The translations under genes and the position numbers were made by a program. Below the pieces are notes generated by a model, which was not told the origin of the DNA, ran no database searches, and worked only from the letters and a program-made list of their open reading frames with translations. 64,000 nucleotides of DNA from Pseudomonas akapageensis (lineage in GTDB: Bacteria; Pseudomonadota; Gammaproteobacteria; Pseudomonadales; Pseudomonadaceae), in NCBI RefSeq assembly GCF_011355085.1, contig NZ_VXCP01000016.1, positions 1 through 64,000 of the forward strand, written 5' to 3'. Shown piece by piece: positions 36,817 to 46,530 of this stretch; within the stretch, counting starts at the first letter, position 1; each line of letters opens with the position of its first letter.

Positions 36817-37366
36817 GCAGTACTTCCTTCTACTGTTGTATATTGACGCGGGGGTGTTTAATTAGATCGACAATTGGATTTGGCGAGCAAGCACTAGAAA
36901 TCTGAAGCTATATCTTCTTGCGCGAACTATTGGTCGCCGCTGAAGAGTTGTGGCTTTTGTCTTTATTAAGTCCGAGGTGCCATGCAGCTGGCGTTGCGCG
37001 TAAGCGCAAGTGGGGGCGTTTACGGGGAAGTGTTCGTCGGATAGCGTCTGATGCTTACGATCTAACAAGGGTAGGTCGGCCGCATGGGGCTGGGTATCTA
37101 TGAGACTCATCCTTTGATTTGATAGTGGCAAAATGCCGCAAAACTTCCTGTTTTGCTGATTTCACCACAGAGATAGTGGCACTTCAATAGCGCCCGCAAA
37201 AAATCACTTTTTGAAGGCAGTCCTGCTCTGGCATCTCGCTGAGTCGGGATGAAGTCCATTGCTTAGGAGTGCTGAGTTGGTAATGAGCAGGTTTTGCGCC
37301 CCTGCGGCGGCCGCGAGCTGACCTTGGACTTCGCTGAGGTCCGGGTAGGGTTTGCTGAGTTGCTAG
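36817..37366. other. 550-base gap, right part of the island
   Basis: I see no supported gene here. It holds the yifB remnant at 37286-37357 and a short GCGTAAGCGC-type palindrome near 36996. A minus-strand reading frame at 36862-37131 has no ribosome-binding site and no family character. Promoter sequences for the TM2 gene should lie near 36820-36870 but none is clear. Confidence 0.5.
37286..37357 (-). pseudogene. remnant of an internal piece of yifB/comM
   Basis: The stretch AGCAGGTTTTGCGCC to GGGTAGGGTTTGCTGA matches 33852-33945 inside yifB, with scattered changes and a deletion of about 22 bases in the middle. It ends nine bases from the stop codon of the intact lysR. It is non-coding scar DNA. 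Confidence 0.8.
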
Positions 37367-38278
37367 CTAAGTTGTCCGGTCACTCATGTGCGCTTCGAGC
37401 CGCGAGCGCAACCAGCGTTCGGCGGGGTCGGTATCCATGACGCTGAGCCAGACCATGGACAGGTCCATGGTCGGGGTCTCGAATGGCAAGGGCTCGGCGA
37501 ACAGATGCCCGGATGCGGCCATGGCATCGGCGGTGTAATCGGGCAGAGCCACCAGCAGATCAGTGCCGGCAAGCAGGGCGGGCAGGGCACTGAACTGCGG
37601 GACCGAGAGCACCACATGGCGCTTGCGGCCCATTTCGTTCAGCCATTCATCGAGCACCCCGATGGTGTTGGCTGAATGCGACACCTGTACGTGCGGTCGT
37701 GAACAGAGTTCATCCAGGGTCAGAGGGCTGTCAGAAACGTCGGCGCGTAAAACCCGAGGGTAGATGTGCCGCAACAGCTTGCGCTTGGCGTTGGCCGGCA
37801 GGCCACGGGTCTGGCTGATGCCGACGGTGATGTCGCCGGCGGCGAGCAAATCCGGGATGCGCCAGTGATCCACATGCTGGACCACGAACACAACGTGCGG
37901 CGCTTCTTCGCGCAGGACGCGGAGCAAGGGCGGCAATAAACCAAATTCGACGTCATCGGACAGGCCTATGCGAAACGTCATGGTGCTGATTTTCGGGTCG
38001 AAATCGTGGGTGAGGCTCAGTGCAACGGACATGGCGTCCAGTGCCGGCGAGAGATGCCGGATCAGCTCTTCGGCCCTGGCGGTGGGCTCCATGCGGTGGC
38101 CGACACGGATCAACAATGGGTCGTTGAACATGGATCGCAGGCGATTGAGTGCCGAGCTGATGGTCGGTTGGCCGAGAAACAGCTTTTCCGCCGCCCGAGT
38201 TACGTTGCGTTCCTGCATCAGGGTTTCGAAGACCACCATCAGGTTGATGTCGGCCTTGCGCAATTCATTGCGATTCAT
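37367..38278 (-). CDS. LysR-family regulator
   Basis: This 303-residue protein has an N-terminal helix-turn-helix (ELRKADINLMVVFETLMQER, GQPTISSALNRLRSMFNDPL) of the NodD/NahR-type opening L-R-x-x-D-I-N-L-x-V. The effector domain shows the usual fold, ending TDPAERWLRSRLEAHMSDRT. ATG 38278 is chosen; a GTG at 38293 would add five residues, and neither has a strong ribosome-binding site. It sits between the island and ubiK without an obvious divergent target, so its regulon is unknown. Its last 100 bases recur at 34613. Confidence 0.82.
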   Translation of the reverse strand: MNRNELRKADINLMVVFETLMQERNVTRAAEKLFLGQPTISSALNRLRSMFNDPLLIRVGHRMEPTARAEELIRHLSPALDAMSVALSLTHDFDPKISTMTFRIGLSDDVEFGLLPPLLRVLREEAPHVVFVVQHVDHWRIPDLLAAGDITVGISQTRGLPANAKRKLLRHIYPRVLRADVSDSPLTLDELCSRPHVQVSHSANTIGVLDEWLNEMGRKRHVVLSVPQFSALPALLAGTDLLVALPDYTADAMAASGHLFAEPLPFETPTMDLSMVWLSVMDTDPAERWLRSRLEAHMSDRTT

Positions 38279-38368
38279 CGGTAGATGCCCCACGCCATCA
38301 GTGGCTTGTATAAGGCAGTTTAGGAAGGCGCGTGGAGCGCCGTCCAGAGGATGTTGCGATGAGTCGGT

Positions 38369-38629
38369 TTATTCGGTGGGCGGCGTCAGGCGCGCTTCAA
38401 GTTCGGCGACTTTGGCTTCCAGGCTTTCCAGGCGGGCACGTGTGCGGGCCAGAACGACCATCTGGCTGTCGAATTCTTCACGGCTGACCAGGTCAAGTTT
38501 GCTGAAACCGCTTTGCAGGAGGGCCTTGAACTGGCTTTCCAGTTCAGCCCGAGGCTGTGCGGTGTCGCCGCTGAACAAGCGCGAGGCGTGGTCGCTCAGG
38601 GCATCGAGAAAGGCTTTGGGCGCGAGCAT
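38369..38629 (-). CDS. ubiK: ubiquinone biosynthesis accessory factor UbiK
   Basis: This 86-residue protein starts MLAPKAFLDALSDHASRLFS and ends in a coiled coil (LVSREEFDSQMVVLARTRAR, LESLEAKVAELEARL). That is the BMFP/UbiK layout, an amphipathic helix plus trimeric coiled coil helping aerobic ubiquinone synthesis with UbiJ. Its position next to glnK is the known Pseudomonas order. The start at 38629 is an ATG; the in-frame extension is not family-like. It is divergent from glnK. Confidence 0.85.
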   Translation of the reverse strand: MLAPKAFLDALSDHASRLFSGDTAQPRAELESQFKALLQSGFSKLDLVSREEFDSQMVVLARTRARLESLEAKVAELEARLTPPTE

Positions 38630-38701
38630 GATGAAGTATCCAGTATCAGGTGGGCGCCAGTGTACCACGCGCTTTCCGGGGGCTTGAGGCTATGCTGCAT
38701 T

Positions 38702-38751
38702 GCACGCTTTTCGCGCATCTGGACGAGCGGTAGCGCACCGTTGTTGTGCGC
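38702..38751 (+). promoter_or_regulatory. two NtrC-like sites upstream of glnK
   Basis: GCAC CGTTGTT GTGC (38735-38749) within the longer repeat GCGCAC/GTGCGC fits the NtrC pattern GCAC-N7-GTGC exactly. A weaker copy, GCAC GCTTTTC GCGC, lies at 38702-38716. The centres are 33 bases apart, about three helical turns. Confidence 0.6.
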
Positions 38752-38824
38752 AATGGCACGGCTGGCGCGCCGGCCCTGTAGCCATCAATAGCCAAGTCTC
38801 TGTAATCACTGAATTTATTGGATA

Positions 38825-38840
38825 TGGCAAGGTTTCTGCT
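38825..38840 (+). promoter_or_regulatory. sigma-54 promoter of glnK-amtB
   Basis: TGGCAAGGTTTCTGCT has GG and GC exactly ten bases apart and matches the -24/-12 consensus TGGCACG-N4-TTGCW at all but two positions. Transcription would start near 38852, leaving a leader of about 190 bases before glnK. Confidence 0.75.
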
Positions 38841-38915
38841 AAGACTCATGTGACACATGCACTGTTGTAGTCGTTGCGACTGACACTGTGTGCAGGAGGA
38901 GCGGGAAGCGATTAG

Positions 38916-39383
<468 letters not shown>

Positions 39384-39417
39384 GCCGCCAAACCCAACGC
39401 CCCAGGAGAAAACAATT

Positions 39418-40752
39418 ATGACTCTGCGTCGTTTCGCAGGGCTAGGAGCCCTTTTGTCCCTGATAATGCCTGGCCTGGCCATGGCAGAAGAGGCGGCAGC
39501 CCCAGTTCTCAACTCCGGCGACACCGCCTGGATGATGACTTCGACAGCCCTGGTGCTGTTCATGACCATTCCCGGACTCGCCTTGTTCTACGGCGGCATG
39601 GTGCGTTCCAAGAACGTGCTGTCGGTGATGATGCAGTGTTTCGCAATCACCGGTCTGATCAGCCTGCTGTGGGTTATCTACGGCTACAGCATGGCGTTCG
39701 ATACCACTGGCATGGAACAGGGTGTCGTCAATTTCAATTCCTTCGTCGGCGGTCTCTCGAAAGCCTTCCTCCACGGTGTGACCCCTGCCAGCATGACCTC
39801 GGCAACCGCACTGTTCCCGGAAGCGGTGTTCGTCACTTTCCAGATGACCTTCGCGATCATTACCCCGGCACTCATCGTCGGTGCCTTCGCAGAACGCATG
39901 AAGTTCTCCGCGATGCTGATTTTCATGGGCATCTGGTTCACCGTGGTCTATGCGCCGATTGCACATATGGTCTGGTCCGGCAACGGTGGCCTGCTGTGGG
40001 ATTGGGGCGTTCTCGACTTCGCCGGCGGCACCGTGGTGCACATCAACGCTGGTGTGGCCGGCCTGGTTTCCTGCCTGGTACTGGGTAAGCGTAAAGGTTA
40101 CCCGAACACGCCAATGGCGCCGCACAACCTGGGTTACACCCTGATGGGCGCGGCCATGCTCTGGATCGGCTGGTTCGGCTTCAATGCCGGTTCCGCCGCC
40201 GCTGCCAACGGCACTGCCGGCATGGCCATGCTGGTGACGCAGATCGCCACTGCCGCGGCTGCCATGGGCTGGATGCTCGCCGAGTGGCTGACCCACGGCA
40301 AACCCAGTGCCCTGGGCATCGCTTCGGGTGTCGTCGCCGGTCTGGTTGCCATTACCCCGGCAGCAGGTACCGTGGGCCCGATGGGGGCTGTGGTGATCGG
40401 TCTGTTGGCCGGCGTGATCTGCTACTTCTGCGCCACCAGCCTCAAGCGCAAGCTTGGCTATGACGATTCCCTGGATGCCTTCGGCGTACACGGTATCGGC
40501 GGTATCGTGGGTGCGATTCTCACGGGTGTGTTCGCCGCGCCTGCCTTGGGCGGATTTGGCACCGTCACCGACATCGCGGCACAAGTCTGGATTCAGGTCA
40601 AAGGTGTCGGCTTCACCGTGATTTATACGGCGATCGCTACCTTCGTCATCCTCAAGGTTCTGGATGCAATCATGGGCCTGCGGATCAATGAAGAAGAGGA
40701 GGCTGTTGGCCTCGACCTGGCGCAACACAATGAGCGTGGTTACAACATGTAA
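39418..40752 (+). CDS. amtB: ammonium transporter
   Basis: This 444-residue protein has a cleavable signal (MTLRRFAGLGALLSLIMPGL, then AMAEE) and eleven membrane helices. Family residues are visible in ALFYGGMVRSKNVLSVMMQC, the gate/pore segment WIGWFGFNAGSA and the twin-histidine helices DFAGGTVVHINAGVAGLVS and DAFGVHGIGGIVGAIL. AmtB imports ammonium and is blocked by GlnK. It lies 34 bases after glnK in one operon. A strong terminator follows. Confidence 0.95.
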   Translation: MTLRRFAGLGALLSLIMPGLAMAEEAAAPVLNSGDTAWMMTSTALVLFMTIPGLALFYGGMVRSKNVLSVMMQCFAITGLISLLWVIYGYSMAFDTTGMEQGVVNFNSFVGGLSKAFLHGVTPASMTSATALFPEAVFVTFQMTFAIITPALIVGAFAERMKFSAMLIFMGIWFTVVYAPIAHMVWSGNGGLLWDWGVLDFAGGTVVHINAGVAGLVSCLVLGKRKGYPNTPMAPHNLGYTLMGAAMLWIGWFGFNAGSAAAANGTAGMAMLVTQIATAAAAMGWMLAEWLTHGKPSALGIASGVVAGLVAITPAAGTVGPMGAVVIGLLAGVICYFCATSLKRKLGYDDSLDAFGVHGIGGIVGAILTGVFAAPALGGFGTVTDIAAQVWIQVKGVGFTVIYTAIATFVILKVLDAIMGLRINEEEEAVGLDLAQHNERGYNM

Positions 40753-40766
40753 TCGCGGCGAAAAAA

Positions 40767-40792
40767 ATGCCCGGCTTGCCGGGCATTTTTTT
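40767..40792 (+). terminator. rho-independent terminator after amtB
   Basis: ATGCCCGGC pairs with GCCGGGCAT around TT and is followed by a T-run; an A-run precedes it. Confidence 0.93.
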
Positions 40793-41060
40793 GTCTGGCG
40801 TTTGTCATTTGTGTACTACGCAAACGGTTTCTTCGAGCCGTTCGCGGGAGTGTCGGTTCTGTAGGAAAATGTGGGACGAACACTTACAGCCTACAGAGAA
40901 ACTTAGCCCCTTTGCTTTTTCCCTCAGCGCGCTAGAATGCGCCCGTCAGCTGCTGACGACCTGCCTGCACACTTGGAGTCCAGTTTGCTAGGCTGTCAAT
41001 TGAGCTTGCCGAAAACGAGCGGACGATTGGCGTTGAGTAGCTGGCAGGATGTTTATTTGG

Positions 41061-41086
41061 GCGAGCACCACGATCATGGTGCTCGC
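41061..41086 (+). other. 10-bp hairpin, possible part of a leader or small RNA
   Basis: GCGAGCACCA pairs perfectly with TGGTGCTCGC around CGATCA. The GGGCGAG at its base can alternatively pair with CTCGCCC just downstream (41092-41098), giving two exclusive folds. Confidence 0.45.
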
Positions 41087-41162
41087 AAGGCCCTCGCCCT
41101 GTGTAAGGCGAAGGTACTCAAGCCGCTGGTTACCAGTGGATGTTGAATTTTCCCTGGCGGCC

Positions 41163-41191
41163 TTCGACAGATGGCGTAGCTGGGCTATAAC
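41163..41191 (+). promoter_or_regulatory. sigma-70 promoter of sutA
   Basis: TTCGAC (-35) and TATAAC (-10) are separated by exactly 17 bases and end 32 bases before the sutA start codon. Confidence 0.55.
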
Positions 41192-41223
41192 TAATCTGCT
41201 TTTCGCAAGTCATGAGGTAGAAC

Positions 41224-41547
41224 ATGAGCGACGATGATCTGGAAAACGATGACCTCGAAGTAGGTGATGACGACGAAACCGAAGAAGGTCTTGAAGCGGC
41301 CGCTGAAGATGTCGCGGAAGATGATGGCGGTGATGCACCTGTCCCTACTGCCAAGGGCAAGGCCAAAGCTGCGGTCTCGGTCGACGAACTGCCCAGCATA
41401 GAAGCCAAGAACAAAGAGCGTGACGCCCTGGCCAAGGCGATGGAAGAGTTCCTCGCACGTGGTGGCAAAGTGCAGGAGGTCGAGGCGAATGTGGTGGCCG
41501 ATCCACCCAAGAAGCCTGACAACAAATACGGCAGTCGCCCTATTTGA
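41224..41547 (+). CDS. sutA: RNA polymerase-associated regulator SutA
   Basis: This 107-residue acidic protein has an Asp/Glu-rich, disordered N-terminus (MSDDDLENDDLEVGDDDETE) and a helix (ELPSIEAKNKERDALAKAME, EFLARGGKVQEVEANVV) followed by the tail PPKKPDNKYGSRPI. This matches SutA of P. aeruginosa, which binds RNA polymerase and favours housekeeping and ribosomal transcription in slow-growing cells. The ATG 41224 has AGGTAG before it. A bidirectional terminator follows at 41561-41595. Confidence 0.85.
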   Translation: MSDDDLENDDLEVGDDDETEEGLEAAAEDVAEDDGGDAPVPTAKGKAKAAVSVDELPSIEAKNKERDALAKAMEEFLARGGKVQEVEANVVADPPKKPDNKYGSRPI

Positions 41548-41560
41548 CTGTCCGCATGCC

Positions 41561-41595
41561 ATGAAAAAGCCCGCCGTCGCTGCGGGCTTTTTCAT
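41561..41595. terminator. bidirectional terminator between sutA and yigB
   Basis: ATGAAAAAGCCCGC pairs with GCGGGCTTTTTCAT around CGTCGCT. Both strands show a U-run after the stem. Confidence 0.9.
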
Positions 41596-41613
41596 GGGCG
41601 TTTCAATGTGGTA

Positions 41614-42309
41614 TCAAGCCCAGCGCGAAAGAATCCCGGGCAGCTGCTTCAGGCTCTGAATCTCCGCATCCGGGGCGCGCTCGGCTTGCCAGGGCTTGCC
41701 CTGCGGGTTGAACCAGATCGCCCGCATGCCCGCCTGCTGGGCGCCGGCGATATCGTCGCCAGGGTGATCACCGATATGTACTGCAGTGCTGGCGTCCGCC
41801 TGGCCGCGGCTGAGGGCTTCATGGAACAGTTCGGGGGCGGGTTTGCCGACGCCGAGGTCCTCGGCGCAAAGGGTGAATTTGAAGTAATCGGCCAGGCCCA
41901 GGCGGCGCACATCGGCATTGCCATTGGTGAGCACACCCAGGGTGTAGTGCTGGCACAGGATTTCCAGCATCGGCTGGACCTCGGGGAAAATCTCGATTTG
42001 ATGGCGGGCGTGGAGGAACACCTCGAAGCCCTTGTCGGCCAGCGCTTGCGCCTTGACCTGGGCGTACCCGGCATCTTCCAGGGCATGGAACAGCACCTTG
42101 CGGCGTAGTGCACTGATCCGGTGTTTCAAGCCCGGCTCGGCCTGCACCAGTCGCTCGCGAATCGCATAAAGATGCTCGACCGGCACCGGCCCAAGGTTGG
42201 GGGCGTTTTCAGCCAGCCAGTCACGCAGGACGGCTTCGGCACTGACGATGACCGGGGCGGTATCCCACAGCGTGTCATCGAGGTCGAAGGTGATCAGCTT
42301 GATGGTCAT
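41614..42309 (-). CDS. HAD-family phosphatase YigB
   Basis: This 231-residue HAD hydrolase begins [20 protein letters not shown], holding the nucleophile motif DxDxT. Further motifs are [11 protein letters not shown] (motif II), [15 protein letters not shown] (motif III lysine) and [18 protein letters not shown] (motif IV). The xerC-yigB pairing occurs in E. coli too, where YigB dephosphorylates riboflavin-pathway intermediates and FMN. It overlaps xerC by ATGA. It is the last gene of a six-gene operon starting at lptM. Confidence 0.82.
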   Translation of the reverse strand: MTIKLITFDLDDTLWDTAPVIVSAEAVLRDWLAENAPNLGPVPVEHLYAIRERLVQAEPGLKHRISALRRKVLFHALEDAGYAQVKAQALADKGFEVFLHARHQIEIFPEVQPMLEILCQHYTLGVLTNGNADVRRLGLADYFKFTLCAEDLGVGKPAPELFHEALSRGQADASTAVHIGDHPGDDIAGAQQAGMRAIWFNPQGKPWQAERAPDAEIQSLKQLPGILSRWA

Positions 42310-43205
42310 GTATCACTGCCCTTGCTGCGTTTGGCTCGAGGATGAGCACTATCGTATACCGTTGCCAGGTGCTGGAAGTCCAGGTGGGTATAAATCTGGG
42401 TAGTGGCGATGTCGGCATGGCCGAGCATTTCCTGAACTGCACGCAGGTCCTGTGACGACTCCAGCATGTGACTGGCGAATGAGTGCCGCAGCATGTGCGG
42501 ATGCAGGTTCTGCCCCAGCTCGCGCTCGCCGGCGGCGCGTACCCGCAGCTGGATCGCACGTGGCCCGAGGCGACGGCCCTTCTGGCTGACGAAGACGGCA
42601 TCATCCGGGGGATTGCTCATGGCCCTCAGCGGTAGCCACAGCTCCAGGGCTTCACGGGCCTTGCGGCCGATCGGCAATACGCGAGTCTTGCTGCCTTTGC
42701 CGTGCACTTGAACCAGGCCGTCGGCCAGGTCGAGTTGCTCCAGGTTGAGCCCGGTCAGCTCGCTCAGGCGCAGGCCGGATGAATAGAACAGTTCGAGGAT
42801 GGCCTGATCGCGGTGCGCCAGAAAGTCATCTTCGACAGCACCGTCGAGCAACTGCAACGCTCGATCGGTATCCAGGGTTTTCGGCAGGCGCCGCTCGCCC
42901 TTGGGTGGGCTCAGGCCATTGGCTGGGTCGTGACTGCAAAGGCCTTCGCGATTGAGATAACGATAGAAGCCGCGAACGGCCGACAGCAGGCGGGCCAGGC
43001 TGCGCGAGGATTGGCCCTGCTGATGCAGGCGAGCGACCAGGCGCCGCAGGTGCTGGATATCCAGAGCGTTCCAGCTGTCCACCCGCTCCTTGGCGCAGAA
43101 GGCGAGTACTTTGTTCAGGTCGCGCCGATAGGCTTCCAGAGTGTGCGCCGAGACTTGACGCTCACTGCGCAGGTGAGCGCAGAAAGCCTCCAGATGCGCC
43201 TCCAC
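42306..43205 (-). CDS. xerC: tyrosine recombinase XerC
   Basis: This 299-residue recombinase has an N-terminal SAM-like core-binding domain ([20 protein letters not shown]) and a catalytic domain with Arg in [10 protein letters not shown], His-x-x-Arg in [12 protein letters not shown], and His and Tyr in [17 protein letters not shown]. It resolves chromosome dimers at dif with XerD. The start is GTG 43205, two bases after the DUF484 stop. It lies in the dapF operon, the usual place in gammaproteobacteria. Confidence 0.93.
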   Translation of the reverse strand: MEAHLEAFCAHLRSERQVSAHTLEAYRRDLNKVLAFCAKERVDSWNALDIQHLRRLVARLHQQGQSSRSLARLLSAVRGFYRYLNREGLCSHDPANGLSPPKGERRLPKTLDTDRALQLLDGAVEDDFLAHRDQAILELFYSSGLRLSELTGLNLEQLDLADGLVQVHGKGSKTRVLPIGRKAREALELWLPLRAMSNPPDDAVFVSQKGRRLGPRAIQLRVRAAGERELGQNLHPHMLRHSFASHMLESSQDLRAVQEMLGHADIATTQIYTHLDFQHLATVYDSAHPRAKRSKGSDT

Positions 43206-43207
43206 GA

Positions 43208-43945
43208 CTAGCGAACCGAGCGCAGGGTATTGGTGAAACGTGGCACGATACGCCCGAGGACTTCGGCAATGTAAGTGAGGAACAAGGTGCCGACCGAGCT
43301 CTTGTAGTGCTGCGGGTCGCGGCTGCCGATTGCCAATACGCCATGCAGGCCTTGATGAGTCAGGGCGACCACGGCGCTGGAGCCGACTTCCTTGCGCTGT
43401 TCTTCGCCGAAGAGAAAGTCCAGTTCATGGTCGCGCAGGGTGCCACTGACGGTCTTGCCGCCCGAGAGCAGTCCGCCGATGGCTTGCTGGGCTTCGCTGC
43501 TGTTGACCCAGCGGCCCACCGGGGTGGCGGTTTCGCTGAACAGGATCAGGCTCACGAAGGGTACCTGGAATTCCTGGCGCAGGCTGTCTTCGACGGCGAT
43601 CACCACTTCATCCAGGCTGGTGGCATCGAGCAGGTCGAGGATCAGGCGGCGAGTTTTGTCGAACAGGCGATCGTTGTCCCGTGCCACATCCATCAGTTGC
43701 GAGAGCCGATGGCGCATCTCGATGTTGCGCTCGCGCAGCAGTTTCAGCTGGCGTTCGACCAGCGAGATGGTGTCGCCACGCTGGTGTGGAATGCGCAGTT
43801 CGACGAGCACGTCTTCATGCTCGACGAAGAACTCGGGGTGAGCGCGCAAATATTCGGCAACCGCTTGGGCCTCAAGTGCAGGCGTCAAGCTTTCTGAGGG
43901 TTGCTCGCTGGGCTTATCGGCTGGAGCCTGAGGCTTGTCAGTCAT
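43208..43945 (-). CDS. DUF484-family (GAF-like) protein
   Basis: This 245-residue protein begins with a disordered Pro/Glu/Ser-rich part, then [20 protein letters not shown] (the DUF484 signature), a helical coil ([20 protein letters not shown]) and a GAF-like domain ([20 protein letters not shown] to [20 protein letters not shown]). The E. coli homologue YigA sits in the same operon between dapF and xerC. Its role is unknown. ATG 43945; the dapF stop is 13 bases upstream. Confidence 0.85.
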   Translation of the reverse strand: MTDKPQAPADKPSEQPSESLTPALEAQAVAEYLRAHPEFFVEHEDVLVELRIPHQRGDTISLVERQLKLLRERNIEMRHRLSQLMDVARDNDRLFDKTRRLILDLLDATSLDEVVIAVEDSLRQEFQVPFVSLILFSETATPVGRWVNSSEAQQAIGGLLSGGKTVSGTLRDHELDFLFGEEQRKEVGSSAVVALTHQGLHGVLAIGSRDPQHYKSSVGTLFLTYIAEVLGRIVPRFTNTLRSVR

Positions 43946-43958
43946 TGGTTTTGCTCAC

Positions 43959-44789
43959 TCATAGACGAACTTGTCCTTCGTAGACCCGCACTGCCGGGCC
44001 GGTCATCAATACGGGTTGGCCAGGGCCTGCCCATTCGATGGACAGGCGCCCGCCTGGCAGGTCGATCAACAGCGGTGAATCCATCCAACCCTGGCTGATG
44101 GCGGACACGGCTGCGGCGCAGGCACCGGTACCACAGGCCTGGGTTTCCCCGGCACCGCGCTCCCAGACCCGCAGCTGTGCACGCTGACGATCCACCACAT
44201 GCAGAAAACCGACGTTGACCCGCTGTGGGAAGCGCGGGTGGTTTTCGATCTTCGGCCCCAGGTCATGCACCGGTGCATTGTTGATGTCGTCGACACGCAA
44301 CACCGCATGTGGGTTGCCCATGGACACGGCCGCCAGCTCAACCGTCTGGCCGGCAACGTCCAGCGAATAGCTGAGCGCCTGGGCTTCGGCCTGGAAGGGA
44401 ATATCGGCCGGAACCAGGCGTGGCGGACCCATGTCGACGCTGATCTGACCATCGCTGCGCACATCGAGCTCGATGATGCCGCTTTTGGTTTCGACGCGGA
44501 TACGCTTTTTCGCCGTCAGGCGCTTGTCCAGCACGAAGCGGGCGAAGCAGCGGGCACCATTGCCGCACTGTTCCACTTCCGAGCCGTCGGCATTGAAAAT
44601 CCGATAGCGGAAGTCCACGTCCGGGTTGCTCGGTGCCTCGACAATCAGCAGCTGATCGAACCCGACACCGGTGTGTCGATCGCCCCATTGCTTGGCGTGC
44701 TTGGGCAGGATGTGTGCATGCTGGCTGACCAGGTCAAGGACCATGAAGTCGTTGCCCAGCCCATGCATCTTGGTAAAACGCAGCAGCAT
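43959..44789 (-). CDS. dapF: diaminopimelate epimerase
   Basis: This 276-residue enzyme starts [20 protein letters not shown]. Its two catalytic cysteines lie in [14 protein letters not shown] (about 75) and [14 protein letters not shown] (about 220), each next to the G-N-G-x-R and G-T/S-G-A-x motifs. It converts LL- to meso-diaminopimelate for peptidoglycan and for LysA. The start at 44789 has GGAG inside the lysA tail; lysA ends at 44794, so the genes are four bases apart. Confidence 0.95.
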   Translation of the reverse strand: MLLRFTKMHGLGNDFMVLDLVSQHAHILPKHAKQWGDRHTGVGFDQLLIVEAPSNPDVDFRYRIFNADGSEVEQCGNGARCFARFVLDKRLTAKKRIRVETKSGIIELDVRSDGQISVDMGPPRLVPADIPFQAEAQALSYSLDVAGQTVELAAVSMGNPHAVLRVDDINNAPVHDLGPKIENHPRFPQRVNVGFLHVVDRQRAQLRVWERGAGETQACGTGACAAAVSAISQGWMDSPLLIDLPGGRLSIEWAGPGQPVLMTGPAVRVYEGQVRL

Positions 44790-44793
44790 GGGG

Positions 44794-46041
44794 TTACTCC
44801 GGCAGCAGGCTTTCGCCAGCATACAACTCGGCCACGGTTTCACGACGGCGCACTTCGAATGCCTGTCCGGCATCGACCAGCACTTCGGCGCAACGGCCAC
44901 GTGTGTTGTAGTTGGAACTCATCACAAAGCCATAAGCGCCGGACGAGTGCACCGTCAGCAGATCGCCTTCGGCCAGCGCCAGTTGACGGCCCTTGGCCAG
45001 GAAGTCCCCGGTTTCGCAGATCGGGCCGACCACATCATAGGTGCGAGGTGCTGCATCGCGAGGCTGGACCGCCTTGACGTCCATCCAGGCCTGGTACAGT
45101 GCCGGGCGAATCAAGTCGTTCATGGCCGCATCGACGATGGCGAAGTCCTTGTGCTCGGTGTGCTTGAGGTACTCGACCCGAGTCAGCAGCACGCCGGCGT
45201 TGGCCACGATGTAACGGCCCGGCTCGAAGACCAGTGCCAGGTCTCGATCGCCCAGGCGCTCGCGCACGGCCTTGATGTAGTCGGCAGCGAGCGGCGGCTC
45301 TTCATCGCGGTAGCGCACGCCAACGCCGCCGCCCAGGTCCAGGTGGCGCAGGTGAATGCCGCAATCGCCCAGGCGATCGATCAAGCCCAGCAGGCGATCG
45401 AGCGCGTCCAGGAAGGGTTCGAGGGTGGTCAGCTGCGAGCCGATATGGCAATCGACGCCGACAAGTTCCAGATTGGGCAGTTGTGCGGCACGCACGTACA
45501 CATCTTCGGCATCGGCAATGGCGATACCGAACTTGTTTTCCTTGAGCCCGGTGGAAATGTACGGGTGGGTGCCGGCGTCCACGTCCGGGTTTACTCGTAG
45601 CGAGACCGGTGCGCGAACGCCCATCTCGGCGGCGACGACCTGCAGGCGCTCGAGCTCATCGGTGGATTCGACGTTGAAGCAGTGCACGCCGACTTCCAGG
45701 GCACGACGCATGTCTTCGCGGGTCTTGCCGACGCCGGAGAAAACGACCTTGTCAGCGCGGCCGCCGGCCGCCAGAACGCGCTCCAGCTCACCACCGGAAA
45801 CGATGTCGAAGCCTGCGCCCAGGCGTGCCAGGACGTTCAGCACGCCCAGGTTGGAGTTGGCCTTGACGGCAAAGCAGACCAGGCTGGAAACGCCCTCCAG
45901 GGCATCGGCATAGGACCGGTACTGGGCTTCGATATGCGCGCGCGAGTACACATAGGTCGGGGTGCCGAAACGCTCGGCGATGGTCGACAAAGCGACACCT
46001 TCCGCGAACAGTTCACCGTCGCGGTAGTTGAAAGCGTCCAT
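44794..46041 (-). CDS. lysA: diaminopimelate decarboxylase
   Basis: This 415-residue fold-type III PLP enzyme has the PLP lysine in [14 protein letters not shown] (about 60), the phosphate-binding GGGVGVRY segment and the catalytic cysteine in [11 protein letters not shown] (about 345). It makes L-lysine from meso-diaminopimelate. It lies nine bases after lptM and before dapF in the same operon. ATG 46041. Confidence 0.95.
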   Translation of the reverse strand: MDAFNYRDGELFAEGVALSTIAERFGTPTYVYSRAHIEAQYRSYADALEGVSSLVCFAVKANSNLGVLNVLARLGAGFDIVSGGELERVLAAGGRADKVVFSGVGKTREDMRRALEVGVHCFNVESTDELERLQVVAAEMGVRAPVSLRVNPDVDAGTHPYISTGLKENKFGIAIADAEDVYVRAAQLPNLELVGVDCHIGSQLTTLEPFLDALDRLLGLIDRLGDCGIHLRHLDLGGGVGVRYRDEEPPLAADYIKAVRERLGDRDLALVFEPGRYIVANAGVLLTRVEYLKHTEHKDFAIVDAAMNDLIRPALYQAWMDVKAVQPRDAAPRTYDVVGPICETGDFLAKGRQLALAEGDLLTVHSSGAYGFVMSSNYNTRGRCAEVLVDAGQAFEVRRRETVAELYAGESLLPE

Positions 46042-46050
46042 GGATTTCCC

Positions 46051-46197
46051 TTAGTAGTGCTTGTGCGATTGCGATTTGGCTTGTTCTTCAGGGGTTTTGC
46101 TGTCATCAGGCAGGTACAGCGGACCCTTTTGACCGCAGGCTGAAACAAGGCAGGCAACCGCGACGAGCGCAGCAAGGGAGGAGATCAGGCGCTTCAT
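46051..46197 (-). CDS. lptM: LPS translocon-associated lipoprotein LptM
   Basis: This 48-residue protein MKRLISSLAALVAVACLVSA carries lipobox VSAC and the mature start CGQKGPLYLPDD, which is the LptM (YifL/LppL) signature. The protein helps LptD mature in the outer membrane. It is the first gene before lysA, as in other gammaproteobacteria. ATG 46197 follows AAAGGATT. The promoter should lie in the REP-containing gap upstream. Confidence 0.85.
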   Translation of the reverse strand: MKRLISSLAALVAVACLVSACGQKGPLYLPDDSKTPEEQAKSQSHKHY

Positions 46198-46530
46198 GGC
46201 GAAATCCTTTGAATAAGCAGTAATTGCGCCCGAGTATACCCAGCCCCCGACGGCTTGCCTATGCGGCCTGCTGCCCGTCTGGCGGGGCTTACGGGTATTC
46301 TGCGAGCGCTTTGCGCTCGATCGCGGGCAAGCCCGCTCCCACAGGTAGTGCTGCGATCTCGAGCCCGCATCCATCCTGTGGGAGCTGGCTTGCCAGCGAT
46401 GAGGCCATGACAGGCAGTATCAAATTTCCTGACATGACCCAGCCTGTGGTCGTTATTCTTTGCATTCGGCATGGCACACTCGTATGGTGCCCCGCTGCAG
46501 CGTGAACAGACATTTTTCGAGGTTCTTGCA
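46198..46530. other. 333-base gap between lptM and cyaY with REP pair
   Basis: The gap between the divergent genes lptM and cyaY holds the REP pair listed separately and little else visible. Promoters for both directions must lie here but none stands out. Confidence 0.5.
46319..46403. repeat. mixed-type REP pair
   Basis: GATCGCGGGCAAGCCCGC followed by TCCCACAGG forms the left half and CCTGTGGGAGCTGG followed by CTTGCCAGCGATGAG the right half. As at 21157-21234, the two halves are of different REP subtypes, here in the opposite order. Confidence 0.8.

Larger units (their letters stand above)
40753..41223. other. 471-base gap with structured non-coding DNA before sutA
   Basis: After the amtB terminator this gap holds an inverted repeat TCTGTAGG/CCTACAGA (40858-40897), a possible promoter with TAGAAT at 40933-40938 and TTTGCT 16 bases upstream, GTCAGC/GCTGAC dyad at 40944-40956, and a 10-bp hairpin at 41061-41086. 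The sutA promoter follows at 41163-41191. No protein-coding gene is supported; a small RNA or long leader is possible. Confidence 0.5.

Noticed and set aside
36862..37131. 89-codon minus-strand frame in the island
   Set aside because: No ribosome-binding site, no domain, and it sits in a stretch of scar-like sequence.
34496..37366. Transposon or integrase as cause of the island
   Set aside because: No transposase, integrase, terminal inverted repeats, target-site duplication or tRNA is seen; the flanking remnants fit homologous or illegitimate recombination better.
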